The notes: generated by a model not told the origin, from the letters alone. Positions 35,361 through 45,697 are shown, counted from the first letter of the stretch. The stretch is 64,000 nucleotides of DNA from Allobogoriella alba (GCF_042665525.1 NZ_JBHTCQ010000005.1:124001-188000); one strand, 5' to 3'. Numbers and translations are program-made.

Positions 35361-37751
35361 TCAGCCTCCCGACGTCCCGGCCACCGCCCGCGCGGGGGCG
35401 GACCTGGCCCGATCCTGGTCCTGGACCGCGGCGCGGGCGTCCTCGATCGCCCAGTAGACCGCCTCCGGCGTCGCGGGGCTCGCGAGCTGGACCACGTGCC
35501 CGGGCGGGCCGAACGCGGAGGCCGCCTGCCGCAGCGCCTCCCGCACGGAGAACGCGAGCATGAGGGGCGGCTCGCCCACGGCCTTGGAGCCGTAGACGAC
35601 GCCGGGCTCGGTCGCCCGCTCGTAGAGATGGACGTTGAGCTCCTCGGGCATCTCGGAGAACGACGGGAGCTTGTAGGTGCTGGCCGCCTGGGTGGCCAGC
35701 CTGCCGCGGCCGGGGCCGTCGGAGAGGTCCCACCGTAGCTCCTCCAGCGTGAGCCAGCCGGCGCCCTGCACGAAGCCGCCCTCGATCTGACCGCGGTCCA
35801 CGAGCGGCGAGAGCGAGTCGCCGACGTCGTGGACGATGTCGGTGCGCAGGAATCGGTAGGCGCCGGTGAAGCCGTCGACCTCGACCTCGGTGGCCGCGGC
35901 CCCGTAGGCGAAGTACTTGAACGGCTCGCCCTGCATCCGGGTGGAGTCCCAGTGCAGGCCCTCGGTGCGGTAGTACCCCGCCGCGAACAGGGGGACACGG
36001 TCGGTGTAGGCGGTGCCGACGACCTCCGCGAAGCTCAGCCCGGTCTCGGTCCCGAGACCCGTCACCGTGCCGTCGCCGAAGCGCACGTCGCCCGGGTGGA
36101 CGCCGAGCCTCCGGGCGGCGACCTCGGCGAGCCGGGTGCGGATCTGCTCGCACGCGTTCTTCACGGCGCCGCCATTGAGGTCGGCGCCGGAGGAGGCCGC
36201 GGTCGCAGAGGTGTTGGGCACCTTGTCGGTACGGGTCGGCGCGAGACGGACCGTCTCGAGCGGGACCCCGAGCGCGGTGGCCGCCACCTGACGCATCTTC
36301 GTGTGCAGCCCCTGCCCCATCTCGGTGCCGCCGTGGTTGATGAGCACCGAGCCGTCCTTGTACACGTGGACGAGCGCGCCGGCCTGGTTGAAGGCGGTGA
36401 GGTTGAAGGAGATGCCGAACTTCACCGGGGTCACGGCCAGGCCGCGCTTGACGTGCTCGTGGCCGGCGTTGAACGCCTCGACGGCGGCCTGCCGGCGGGC
36501 CACGTCCGCCCGGTCGGCGAGCTGCTGCCAGATCTCGTGCAGCCGTTCGACGTGCCGGACCGGCTGGGCGTACGGGGTGGACTGGCCGGGCAGGTAGAAG
36601 TTCTGCCGGCGCAGCGCGGCCGGGTCGATGCCGAGAGCCGGGGCGCACCGGCCCAGGATATCCTCGATGACGAGCATGCCCTGGGGTCCGCCGAAGCCGC
36701 GGAACGCCGTCTGGGACGTCTTGTTGGTCTTCGCGATGCGCCCGTGGACCTCGACGTCGGGGATGAAGTAGGCGTTGTCGACGTGGCACAGGGCCCGGCC
36801 GAGCACCGGCTGGGAGAGGTCGAGCGACCATCCGCCGTCCGCGGTGAGCGTGGCGCGCAGCGCGAGCAGGCGGCCCTCGTCGTCGAAGCCGACGTCCCAG
36901 GTGGCGTGGAACGGGTGACGCTTGCCCGTCATCGTCATGTCCTGCGTGCGGGTGAGCCGCAGCCGGACGGGTCGCCCGGTGGTGACGGCGCCGAGTGCGG
37001 CGACGGCCGCCAGGCCGTGCGGCTGCATCTCCTTGCCGCCGAACGCCCCGCCCATGCGCAGCGACTGCACGGTGACCTCCGAGGAGCTCAGGCCCAGCAC
37101 GTGGGCGACGATCTCCTGGGTCTCGGACGGGTGCTGGGTGGAGGACTGGACGAAGACCTGCCCCGCCTCGTCCACCTGGGCGAGCGCGGCGTGCGTCTCG
37201 AGGTAGAAGTGCTCCTGCCCGCCGATCTCGAGCTCCCCGGTGAAGCGGCGCGGCGCACGCTCGAGCGCGGCCGCGGCGTCGCCGCGCGAGACGGTCGGCT
37301 GCTGCCCCTGGAAGGACCCGGCGTCGATGGCCTCGCGCAGGGTGAGGATCGACGGCAGCGGTTCGTACTCGACCTCCACGGCGTCGGAACCCTTCCGGGC
37401 GGCCTCGAGCGACTCCCCCAGGACCCAGCAGACGGCCTGGCCGGCGTAGCAGACCTCGTCGGGGAAGAGCGGTTCGTCGTGATGGATGCCGCCGTCGTTG
37501 ACGCCGCGCACGTCGGCGGCGGTGAGGACGGTCACGACGCCGTCGACGCCGAGGGCCGGGGCGGTCCGCAGAGCCGTGAGGCGGGCGTGGGCGTGCGGGG
37601 CCTGCACGGGCCAGGCGTGCAGCACCCCCGGGGCGCGGGCGAGCAGGTCGTCGGTGTACAGCGCCGCACCGGTCACGTGCAGGTCGGCGCTCTCGTGGGA
37701 GACGGTCCGGCCCACGACCGCGTTCGGGGGACGGTCGGCCAGTGACGTCAT
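35361..37751 (-). CDS. xdhB: Xanthine dehydrogenase, molybdopterin-binding subunit
   Basis: Catalytic subunit oxidising hypoxanthine and xanthine to urate. The 796-residue protein follows the XdhB layout: DLHVTGAALYTDD, QEHFYLETHAALA, MGGAFGGKEMQ (cofactor loop), AFRGFGGPQGMLVIED, NHGGTEMGQGLHTKMRQ, TSATAASSGADLNG, and GGFVQGAGWLTLEEL, then GSKAVGEPPLMLAFSVREAL with the conserved catalytic Glu in VGEPP. The ATG overlaps the xdhA stop (ATGA). It needs the cofactor supplied through XdhC. Confidence 0.95.
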   Translation of the reverse strand: MTSLADRPPNAVVGRTVSHESADLHVTGAALYTDDLLARAPGVLHAWPVQAPHAHARLTALRTAPALGVDGVVTVLTAADVRGVNDGGIHHDEPLFPDEVCYAGQAVCWVLGESLEAARKGSDAVEVEYEPLPSILTLREAIDAGSFQGQQPTVSRGDAAAALERAPRRFTGELEIGGQEHFYLETHAALAQVDEAGQVFVQSSTQHPSETQEIVAHVLGLSSSEVTVQSLRMGGAFGGKEMQPHGLAAVAALGAVTTGRPVRLRLTRTQDMTMTGKRHPFHATWDVGFDDEGRLLALRATLTADGGWSLDLSQPVLGRALCHVDNAYFIPDVEVHGRIAKTNKTSQTAFRGFGGPQGMLVIEDILGRCAPALGIDPAALRRQNFYLPGQSTPYAQPVRHVERLHEIWQQLADRADVARRQAAVEAFNAGHEHVKRGLAVTPVKFGISFNLTAFNQAGALVHVYKDGSVLINHGGTEMGQGLHTKMRQVAATALGVPLETVRLAPTRTDKVPNTSATAASSGADLNGGAVKNACEQIRTRLAEVAARRLGVHPGDVRFGDGTVTGLGTETGLSFAEVVGTAYTDRVPLFAAGYYRTEGLHWDSTRMQGEPFKYFAYGAAATEVEVDGFTGAYRFLRTDIVHDVGDSLSPLVDRGQIEGGFVQGAGWLTLEELRWDLSDGPGRGRLATQAASTYKLPSFSEMPEELNVHLYERATEPGVVYGSKAVGEPPLMLAFSVREALRQAASAFGPPGHVVQLASPATPEAVYWAIEDARAAVQDQDRARSAPARAVAGTSGG

Positions 37752-39220
37752 CGGGTCACCTCCAGTGACCGGGGCGAGGACTCGGCGTGGAAGCGGCGCA
37801 ACGCCTGCCCCAGCATGGCCGTGCGGTAGCGCGCGGAGGCGCGGTGGTCGTCCAGCGGCGTGCCCTCGGCAGCCAGCGCGGCGGCGGCACGCTCGACGGT
37901 CTGCGGGGTCCACGACGCCCCGGTGAGGGCCTCCTCCGTGCCCAGGGCCCGGATCGGAGTGGCGGCGACGCCGCCGAGCCCGATCCGGACGCGGCCGACC
38001 CGGTCGCCCTCGAGATCCATCGCGACGGCGACGGCCACCGAGGAGATGTCGTCGAACCGGCGCTTCGCCACCTTGTAGAACGCGGCGAGCCGGGGCTGCG
38101 GCGCCGGGAGACGCACCGCGCGGATCATCTCCCCCGGCTGGCGCACGGTGCGCCGGTAGCCGGTGAAGTACTCGGCCAGGGGCACCTCTCGCTCACCGTC
38201 GCTCGCGGCGAGGACCAGCGTGGCGTCGAGGGCCAGCAGGACCGGCGCCGCGTCACCGATCGGTGAGGCGGTGCCGAGGTTCCCACCGAGGGTGGCGGCG
38301 TTGCGGATGAGCCGGGAGGCGAACTGCGGGAAGAGCTGGTCCAGCAGCGGGACCCGCCCGGCGAGGCGGCGCTCGATCTCGCTGAGGGTGAGGGCCGCGC
38401 CGATCTCGATACCCTCCGCGGTGGTCTCGAGGGTGCGCAGCTCGGGCAGCCGGTCCACGGCGAGCACGCGCCCCGGACGGGCGTGCCGGATGTTGACCTC
38501 CACGCCCACGTCGGTGGCGCCCGCCACGAGCACGGCGTCCGGGTGCTCGGCGTACCGCTCGAGGAGCTCGGTGAGGCTGACCGGACGGACGAACTCGGTG
38601 CCGGCGGACGTGACCCGGGTGGGCACGGCGGGCGGTGCCGGGCGGGTGCGGCGCTCGGCGATCCGGTCCGTAGGGTCCGGCCCGCCGAGGGCGTACGCGG
38701 CGTCGCGGATCGGCCGGTACCCGGTGCACCGGCAGAGGTTCCCGGACAGCGCGTGCAGGTCGAACCCGTTCGCGCCCACCTCGTGACGGTCGACGCCGTC
38801 GTCGGCCGTCGGCGCGGCGACCCGCTCCGGCCGGTAGTACTCCGCGGCCATCGAGCACACGAAGCCCGGCGTGCAGTACCCGCACTGGGACCCGCCGCGG
38901 GCGGCCATCTCGCGCTGGACCGGGTGGAGGTCGCCCTCCCTCCCCGGAGCCGGCGGGCCGCCGAGGCCCTCCGCCGTGAGGACCTCCTGACCGTCGTAGG
39001 CCAGCGCGGGCGGCAGGCAGGCGTTGACCGCGGTCCAGCGGGTGCCGGCATCGCCGTCCGGGCGGGCCACGAGGACGGCGCACGCGCCGCACTCCCCCTC
39101 GGCGCAACCCTCCTTGGCGCCGGTCAGCCCCGTGCCGCGCAGGAAGTCCAGGAGGCGGGTGTGCGGCGGGACGTCCACGGTCCTCGTCCGCCCGTTGACC
39201 GTCATCGTCATCCGGTCCAT
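37748..39220 (-). CDS. xdhA: Xanthine dehydrogenase small subunit, 2Fe-2S and FAD domains
   Basis: Electron-transfer subunit. The 490-residue protein fuses a plant-type [2Fe-2S] domain (GCAEGECGACAVLV), an alpha-helical [2Fe-2S] domain (SQCGYCTPGFVCSM and SGNLCRCTGYRPIRDA), and an FAD domain (VAGATDVGVEVNIRH, RNAATLGGNLGTASPIGD). All eight cluster cysteines are visible. The ATG at 39220 has GAGGAG eight bases upstream. As the first gene of the six-gene minus-strand purine operon it is where the promoter lies (see 39345-39384). Confidence 0.95.
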   Translation of the reverse strand: MDRMTMTVNGRTRTVDVPPHTRLLDFLRGTGLTGAKEGCAEGECGACAVLVARPDGDAGTRWTAVNACLPPALAYDGQEVLTAEGLGGPPAPGREGDLHPVQREMAARGGSQCGYCTPGFVCSMAAEYYRPERVAAPTADDGVDRHEVGANGFDLHALSGNLCRCTGYRPIRDAAYALGGPDPTDRIAERRTRPAPPAVPTRVTSAGTEFVRPVSLTELLERYAEHPDAVLVAGATDVGVEVNIRHARPGRVLAVDRLPELRTLETTAEGIEIGAALTLSEIERRLAGRVPLLDQLFPQFASRLIRNAATLGGNLGTASPIGDAAPVLLALDATLVLAASDGEREVPLAEYFTGYRRTVRQPGEMIRAVRLPAPQPRLAAFYKVAKRRFDDISSVAVAVAMDLEGDRVGRVRIGLGGVAATPIRALGTEEALTGASWTPQTVERAAAALAAEGTPLDDHRASARYRTAMLGQALRRFHAESSPRSLEVTR

Positions 39221-39344
39221 GAGTCCTGCTCCTCACCGAGACGCCGCAGCCGCCGTGCGCCTCACGGGCGGCGGTACGGGCATGGTTGGAGTCTTCTCCC
39301 GGTCCGCAGGTTATCCATGCCGAACAGCGGAGCCGGTGCAGTCG

Positions 39345-39384
39345 AATGTAGACCTCCGCTTTCGCCGGGACAAACAATTTGGAA
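39345..39384 (-). promoter_or_regulatory. Presumed xdh operon promoter with an IclR-type half site
   Basis: On the minus strand TTTGTC (39369-39374) and TACATT (39345-39350) are 18 bp apart, a fair -35/-10 pair about 125 bp before xdhA. Adjacent to the -35 the plus strand reads ACAATTTGGAA (39374-39384), identical over 11 bases to the right part of the palindrome in front of the IclR/aldolase genes at 45707-45717. The left half-site is poor here. Confidence 0.45.
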
Positions 39385-39509
39385 TCCCGATTTCGCTTCG
39401 CGGAGTTGCGGCCCAAGGACTCGGGCTCGGCCCCACGTCCTCGGACCAGGATCTGAGACCGCTCCGCCCGCGCCGGTGACGACCGTCGCCGATCGGCTTC
39501 ACTGATGCC

Positions 39510-40301
39510 ATGACCAGGCCCTTCCTCTTCCTCGCCTCCCGCAGCGAGCAGGTCGCCGCGGAGGACGAGTACGCCTCACTCCTCCGCCTCGGCGGCCTGC
39601 GTCCGTCGGAGCTGGTGCGGGTGCGGATGGAGGCTGGGACGTTCACCCCGGTCGACCTGGACGACTACGCCGGCGTCATCCTCGGTGGCAGCCCGTTCAC
39701 GACGTCGGTGCCACCCGGCGAGAAGAGCGCCACCCAGCGTCGCGTCGAGGCAGAGCTGGACACCGTGCTGGCCGAGGTCCAGCGCCGCGACCTCCCGTTC
39801 CTCGGGCTCTGCTACGGCGTCGGCACGCTCGGCCGGCGCGCCGGCGCCGTCGTCGACGGGACGTACGCGGAGGAGACCTCGGCCGTCGAGGTCCGCCTCA
39901 CTGACGCCGGCGGCCGGGACCCGCTGCTGCACGGCCTGCCGGCCCGGTTCCAGGCCTACGTCGGGCACAAGGAAGCGTGCACGGTGCTCCCACCGGGCGC
40001 GGCGCTGCTCGCCGCCTCCGACGCCTGCCCCGTGCAGATGTTCCGTCTCGGCCGGAACCAGTACGTCACCCAGTTCCACCCCGAGATGGACCGAGCGGCG
40101 ATCGCGACGCGCATCGAGGCGTACCGGCACTCCGGGTACTTCCCCGCCGACGAGATCGATCAGGTCCTCGCGCGGGTCGCCGGCGCCGACGTCGAGGCCT
40201 CGCACCAGGTGTTGCGCGCATTCGTGCAGCGTTATCGTCACGCCCTCGTGGAGGACGATGTTGCGACGGCGACGGCGACGGCGGTCGGCACGGCCGCCTG
40301 A
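39510..40301 (+). CDS. Class I glutamine amidotransferase-like protein (GMP-synthase GATase type)
   Basis: A 263-residue stand-alone amidotransferase. It has GVILGGSPFTTS, the nucleophile in PFLGLCYGVGTLG, and the His-Glu pair in YVTQFHPEMD; AYVGHKEACTVLPPGA is typical of the GuaA-like GATase. The tail (about residues 190-263) has SHQVLRAFVQRYRHA and an Ala/Thr-rich end. Such proteins supply ammonia or hydrolyse gamma-glutamyl compounds; no partner synthetase is adjacent. It is divergent from xdhA and 212 bp upstream of allB, so a role in nitrogen scavenging from purines is possible but unproven. The ATG at 39510 has no strong ribosome site. Confidence 0.8.
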   Translation: MTRPFLFLASRSEQVAAEDEYASLLRLGGLRPSELVRVRMEAGTFTPVDLDDYAGVILGGSPFTTSVPPGEKSATQRRVEAELDTVLAEVQRRDLPFLGLCYGVGTLGRRAGAVVDGTYAEETSAVEVRLTDAGGRDPLLHGLPARFQAYVGHKEACTVLPPGAALLAASDACPVQMFRLGRNQYVTQFHPEMDRAAIATRIEAYRHSGYFPADEIDQVLARVAGADVEASHQVLRAFVQRYRHALVEDDVATATATAVGTAA

Positions 40302-40327
40302 CCGGCCGCCGGCCGGACTGGGCGCGC

Positions 40328-40444
40328 GTCGACCGCACGAGCCCAACCGCGCGCGTTGACCACACGACCCAACCGCGCGCGTTGACCACACGACCCAACC
40401 GCGCGTTGACCACACGACCCAACCGCGCGCGTTGACCACACGAC
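40328..40444 (+). repeat. Tandem array of a 24-27-bp unit upstream of allB
   Basis: About 4.4 copies of GTTGACCACACGACCCAACC followed by GCGCGC. Copies: 40328-40354 (diverged, 27 bp), 40355-40380 (26), 40381-40404 (24, lacks one CG), 40405-40430 (26) and a partial 40431-40444. Copies two to four are identical apart from the CG deletion. Each good copy carries TTGACC, a near-consensus -35 hexamer, and the last one serves the allB promoter. It starts 26 bp after the amidotransferase stop. Confidence 0.9.
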
Positions 40445-40474
40445 GACCCGCGGCGTACATTCCACAACGTAGGA
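40432..40474 (+). promoter_or_regulatory. allB promoter and putative IclR operator
   Basis: TTGACC (40432-40437) and TACATT (40456-40461) are 18 bp apart. TTCCACAACGTAGGA (40460-40474) overlaps the -10 and resembles the palindrome at 45703-45717 (first eight bases identical), so repression by the same regulator is likely. Confidence 0.55.
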
Positions 40475-40513
40475 TCTGACTTTCTCATCCCGAAAGTTCG
40501 GAGGTGTCGGGCG

Positions 40514-41966
<1,453 letters not shown>

Positions 41967-41986
<20 letters not shown>

Positions 41987-42845
41987 CTCCGAGCTCGAGC
42001 GGCGCGTGCCGGTTGACGTCCTTGTACAGCAGGTACCGGAACGGACCCGGCCCGCCCGCGTAGCAGGCCTGGGGGCAGAAGGCCCGCAGCCACATGAAGT
42101 CGCCCGCCTGCACCTCCACCCAGTCCTCGTTGAGCCGGTACACCGCCTGCCCCTGCAGGACGTACAGGCCGTGCTCCATCACGTGCGTCTCCGCGAACGG
42201 GATGATCCCTCCGGGCTGGAAGGTCACGATCGTCACGTGCATGTCGTGCCGTACGTCGTCCGGGTCCACGAACCGCGTCGTCGCCCACCGGCCGTCCGTG
42301 TCCGGCATGGGTGTCGGGGTGACGTCCCGCTCGTTCGTCACGAACGACTCGGGCACCGCGACACCCTCGACCCGCTGGTACGCCTTGCGGATCCACATGA
42401 AGCGCGCGGTCTCGGCACCCTCGTTCCGCAGGCTCCAGCGCTGGCCCGGCGCGAGGAACGCGTACCCACCCGGCGCCATGCGGTGCACGGCACCGGCCGG
42501 GCCGGAGGTGTCGGCCGAGCCGGGGCCACCGAGCGTCAGGGTCACCTCACCCTCCATGACGAACAGCACCGCCTCGGCGTCGGGATCGTTCTCGGGCGTC
42601 TCGGACCCGCCGCCCGGCACCACCTCCATGAGGTACTGGGAGAACGTCTCGGCGAAGCCGGTCAGGGGTCGCGCCAGCACCCACAGCCGGGTCCCCTCCC
42701 ACATGGGAAGGTTCGAGGTGACGATGTCGCGCTGCGTGCCCCGCGGGATGACGGCGTACGCCTCCCGGAACACCGCCCGGTCGGTCAGCAGGTCGGTCTG
42801 GGGCGGGTGGCCACCGTGCGTGGCCCAGTACGTCCGTTCGCTCAT
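41967..42845 (-). CDS. allE: (S)-ureidoglycine aminohydrolase
   Basis: Bicupin manganese enzyme that releases ammonia from (S)-ureidoglycine to give ureidoglycolate. The 292-residue protein has ATHGGHPPQTDLLTDRAVF, two cupin domains (first around SQYLMEVVPGGGSETPEND; second with the ligands in FAETHVMEHGLYVLQGQA and AGDFMWLRAFCPQ) and the C-terminal YLLYKDVNRH, all typical. The ATG at 42845 is the right start; the extension to 42905 is unlikely. It is transcribed away from uraD and toward allB, unlike its pathway neighbours. Confidence 0.9.
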
Positions 42846-42881
42846 GCGTGCATTCTTCCTCTGGGCGTGCCATGCAGTCTC

Positions 42882-42943
42882 TTGACACCACCCACGACAC
42901 CACATAGGTTCACGGGCTGGAAGTTATCTTCCGCGTTATGGAA
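42882..42943 (+). promoter_or_regulatory. uraD-uraH-uox promoter with IclR-type palindrome
   Basis: TTGACA (42882-42887) and TAGGTT (42905-42910) are exactly 17 bp apart, the best promoter in the window. TTCCGCGTTATGGAA (42929-42943) lies just after the expected start point, with TTCC/GGAA arms and the same 15-bp span as the site at 45703-45717. A repressor bound there would block elongation. Confidence 0.65.
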
Positions 42944-42965
42944 CTCTACGAGTCGAGGTCGACCC

Positions 42966-43463
42966 ATGACTCCGCAGCTGGCGCTGTTCAACGAGGCCGA
43001 CGACGCTGCTGCCCGCACCCTGCTTCTCCGGTGCGTCGACGTGCCCCGCTGGGCGGCCGAGGTCAGTGCCGGACGACCGTACGCGGACGTCGAGAAGGTG
43101 CTGACGGCGGCGCGCACCGCCGCGCCCGGCTGGACCGACGCGGAGCTCGCCGCCGCCCTCGCGCACCATCCCCGCATCGGCGAGCGCCCCGCGGGCGACG
43201 ACGCCGGGGCGGCGCACTCGCGCCGGGAGCAGGCCGGCGTCGGGACCGACGCCGAGACGGCCCGCCGCCTCCTCGACGGCAACCGTGCGTACGAGGACCG
43301 GTTCGGCCACGTCTTCCTGATCCGCGCCGCCGGGCGCAGCGCCGCGGAGATCCTCGCGGCCCTCGAGGAGCGTCTGGGCAACGACCCGGTCACCGAGCGC
43401 AGCATCACTGCCGAGCAGCTGCGCGAGATCGCCGTACTCCGACTCCAGAAGGAGCTGACATGA
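42966..43463 (+). CDS. uraD: OHCU decarboxylase
   Basis: 2-oxo-4-hydroxy-4-carboxy-5-ureidoimidazoline decarboxylase, third step of urate oxidation yielding S-allantoin. The 165-residue protein has WAAEVSAGRPYADVEKVL, the catalytic His region HHPRIGERP, SRREQAG and FGHVFLIRAAGRSA, with the conserved RLGNDPVTER near the end. The start ATG at 42966 follows an AGG ribosome site. Its stop overlaps the uraH start (ATGA). Confidence 0.95.
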   Translation: MTPQLALFNEADDAAARTLLLRCVDVPRWAAEVSAGRPYADVEKVLTAARTAAPGWTDAELAAALAHHPRIGERPAGDDAGAAHSRREQAGVGTDAETARRLLDGNRAYEDRFGHVFLIRAAGRSAAEILAALEERLGNDPVTERSITAEQLREIAVLRLQKELT

Positions 43464-43789
43464 CCTCGCACGTGACCACGCACGTCCTCGACACCGTCCG
43501 CGGCGGGCCGGCCCCCGGCATCCGGGTGACCCTCTCCGGCGCCGACGGCGGGACGATCGCCTCGGGGGTCACCGACGACGACGGACGGGTCGCGCAGCTC
43601 GGACCGGAGCGGCTCGAACCAGGCGTCTACCGGGTCTCCTTCGCCACCGGCGAGTACTTCGGACGCCAGGACGTGAGGACCTTCTACCCCTCGGTCACGA
43701 TCGACTTCGTCGTCGAGGAGGGCGAGGACCACTATCACGTCCCATGCCTGCTGAGCCCGTTCGCCTACTCGACGTACCGGGGCAGCTGA
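43460..43789 (+). CDS. uraH: 5-hydroxyisourate hydrolase (transthyretin-like)
   Basis: Second step of urate oxidation. The 109-residue protein has the N-terminal VTTHVLDTVRGGPAPGI with an active-site His, the Arg region, HYHVPCLLSPFAYSTY, and ends in the diagnostic tetrapeptide YRGS, which separates the enzyme from true transthyretins. It overlaps uraD by four bases and precedes uox by 53 bp. Confidence 0.97.
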   Translation: MTSHVTTHVLDTVRGGPAPGIRVTLSGADGGTIASGVTDDDGRVAQLGPERLEPGVYRVSFATGEYFGRQDVRTFYPSVTIDFVVEEGEDHYHVPCLLSPFAYSTYRGS

Positions 43790-43842
43790 GGCACCGGGGC
43801 GCAGCACGACGCAGTCGCAGACCTACCGAAGGAGCTAGTGAG

Positions 43843-44778
43843 ATGACCGCGAACGCGCAGGAGGCGACCGGAGGCATCGTCCTCGGCGAGAACCAGTACG
43901 GCAAGGCCGAGGTCCGGGTCCTGAAGGTCGACCGGGACCGGCCCCGGCATCGCATCACCGACCTGTCGGTCACCTCCCAGCTGCGCGGGGACTTCGCCGC
44001 CGCGCACGTCGAGGGCGACCAGGGAAAGGTCGTGCCGACCGACACCCAGAAGAACACCATCTTCGCGCTCGCCAAGGACGGCATCGGCTCGCCCGAGGAG
44101 TTCGCGGTCCGGCTCTCGGAGCACTTCACCTCGAGCTTCGACTGGGTGGCCGGCGGGCGCTGGGAGGTCGAGGAGTACTCCTGGGAGCACATCCCCTCCT
44201 CGCTGACCCACAACGTCACGGACGGCGAGCACGACCACTCCTTCGTCCGCGGCGGCACCGAGACGCGCACCGCAGTGGTCCAGCGCGAGGGTGACGAGAT
44301 CTTCGTCGTCGCCGGCCTGCAGGACCTGAAGGTCCTGAAGTCCACCGGATCGGAGTTCCACGGCTTCCCGCGGGACCGGTTCACGACGCTGCCGGAGACG
44401 ACGGACCGGATCCTGGCCACCTCGGTCACCGCCAGGTGGCGCTACACCAAGGACGCCCTCGACTACAACGCCACCTACGACGACGTGCGCCGGATCCTCC
44501 TGGAGACCTTCGCGGACGTGCACTCCCTCGCGCTGCAGCAGACCCTGTTCCAGATGGGCAGGCGCGTGCTGGAGGCGCACCCGGAGATCGGCGAGATCCG
44601 GTTCTCGATGCCCAACCTCCACCACTTCCTCGTCGACATGGAGCCGTTCGGCCTCGAGAACCCGAACGAGGTCTTCTACGCCGCGGACCGGCCCTACGGG
44701 AAGATCGAGGCCGAGGTCAGGCGCGACGGGGCCGCGGCCGAGCCGCGCGCCTGGAGCACGGTCAGCGGCTTCTGCTGA
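43843..44778 (+). CDS. uox: Urate oxidase (uricase)
   Basis: Cofactor-free oxidase converting urate to 5-hydroxyisourate. The 311-residue protein has GENQYGKAEVRVLKV with the catalytic Lys, VVPTDTQKNTIFALAK with the Thr-Asp of the active site, HDHSFVRGG, TSVTARWRYT and SMPNLHHFLVDM. The ATG at 43843 has AGGAG nine bases upstream. Third gene of uraD-uraH-uox. Length is normal for actinobacterial uricases. Confidence 0.97.
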   Translation: MTANAQEATGGIVLGENQYGKAEVRVLKVDRDRPRHRITDLSVTSQLRGDFAAAHVEGDQGKVVPTDTQKNTIFALAKDGIGSPEEFAVRLSEHFTSSFDWVAGGRWEVEEYSWEHIPSSLTHNVTDGEHDHSFVRGGTETRTAVVQREGDEIFVVAGLQDLKVLKSTGSEFHGFPRDRFTTLPETTDRILATSVTARWRYTKDALDYNATYDDVRRILLETFADVHSLALQQTLFQMGRRVLEAHPEIGEIRFSMPNLHHFLVDMEPFGLENPNEVFYAADRPYGKIEAEVRRDGAAAEPRAWSTVSGFC

Positions 44779-44815
44779 GCCGGACCCGACCGCCCGTCCA
44801 TCGAAGGAGGCGGAC

Positions 44816-44872
44816 ATGACCAGCGCACGCCCCGAGGACGAGAGCTACCCGGTCGCGCGGACCCGGGCATGA
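44816..44872 (+). pseudogene. 18-codon relic, probably the N-terminus of a lost NCS2 permease
   Basis: Starting at an ATG with a perfect AAGGAGG ribosome site five bases upstream, 37 bp after the uox stop, is MTSARPEDESYPVARTRA and then TGA. The stretch RPEDE-x2-P-x2-R matches the N-terminus of the NCS2 permease at 31461-32996 (RPEDERLPIGR). The downstream DNA runs straight into the end of the IclR gene, so the rest of the gene would have been deleted. Gene loss is inference; a functional 18-residue peptide is the alternative. Confidence 0.5.
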
Positions 44873-44883
44873 GGCGCCGGAGG

Positions 44884-45633
44884 TCAGGCCGAGAGCAGCT
44901 CCTGGGCGATGTCCCGCGCCACCGAGTGCAGCATCGGCACGGCGGTCTCGCCGAAGTCGTCCGTCACCCGGATCGCAGGCCCGGAGACGGACAGCGCGGT
45001 CGGGGTCGGCGCGTCGGGGACCGGCACCGCGTAGCAGCGCACGCCGATCTCCTGCTCGCCGTCGTCGACGGCGTACCCCCGCTCCCGGATCCGCTCCATC
45101 TCCTTCAGGAGAGCGTCGAGCGAGGTGATCGACTGGTCGGTCGCCGGCTGCATCCCGACCCGGCCGATGATCTCGCGGATCGTCTTGTCGGGGAGCTGGG
45201 AGAGGACCACCTTTCCGACCCCGGTGCAGTGGCAGTAGACGCGGCGGCCGACCTCGGTGAACATCCGCATCGAGTGGCGCGACGCCGCCTGCGCGACGTA
45301 GACCGCCATGTCGCGGTCGATCATCGCGAGGTTCGCGGTCTCCCCGAGCTCGCCGGCGAGGCGCTCGAGGTGGGGCCGGGCGCCCGCGCCGAGCTGCCGG
45401 CCCGCGCTCTCGCCCAGGCGGATGAGGCGCGGCCCGAGCGTGTAGCGGCGCGAGGGGAGCTGGCGCGCGTACCCGCGCATCACCAGTGTGCGCATGAGCC
45501 GGTGGATGGTCGGCAGCGGCAGCTGCGAGGCGGCGGCGATCTCGTTCAGAGCGACGTCGCCACCGAGGTCCGTCATGATCTCGAGCAGGTCGATCACCCG
45601 GTCCACGGACTGGACCCCCGAGCCGTTCGCCAT
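44884..45633 (-). CDS. IclR family transcriptional regulator (probable purine/ureide regulator)
   Basis: A 249-residue regulator with an N-terminal winged helix (SVDRVIDLLEIMTDLGGDVALN, LPLPTIHRLMRTLVMRGY) and the IclR effector domain (ANLAMIDRDMAVYVAQ, RVYCHCTGVGKVVLSQLPD, RERGYAVDDGEQEIGVRCYAVPV, ALSVSGPAIRV). AllR-type IclR proteins sense allantoate or glyoxylate and repress purine breakdown; family and position point to that role. The ATG at 45633 has AAGGGG upstream. It is divergent from the aldolase gene, and the shared region has a TTCCA-N5-TGGAA palindrome. Confidence 0.85.
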   Translation of the reverse strand: MANGSGVQSVDRVIDLLEIMTDLGGDVALNEIAAASQLPLPTIHRLMRTLVMRGYARQLPSRRYTLGPRLIRLGESAGRQLGAGARPHLERLAGELGETANLAMIDRDMAVYVAQAASRHSMRMFTEVGRRVYCHCTGVGKVVLSQLPDKTIREIIGRVGMQPATDQSITSLDALLKEMERIRERGYAVDDGEQEIGVRCYAVPVPDAPTPTALSVSGPAIRVTDDFGETAVPMLHSVARDIAQELLSA

Positions 45634-45697
45634 GTCGCCCCTTCGTCGTGCGCCGGACAGTGGTCGGGCGCGCACAAGGCGCGCCGCTTCGTAGAAC

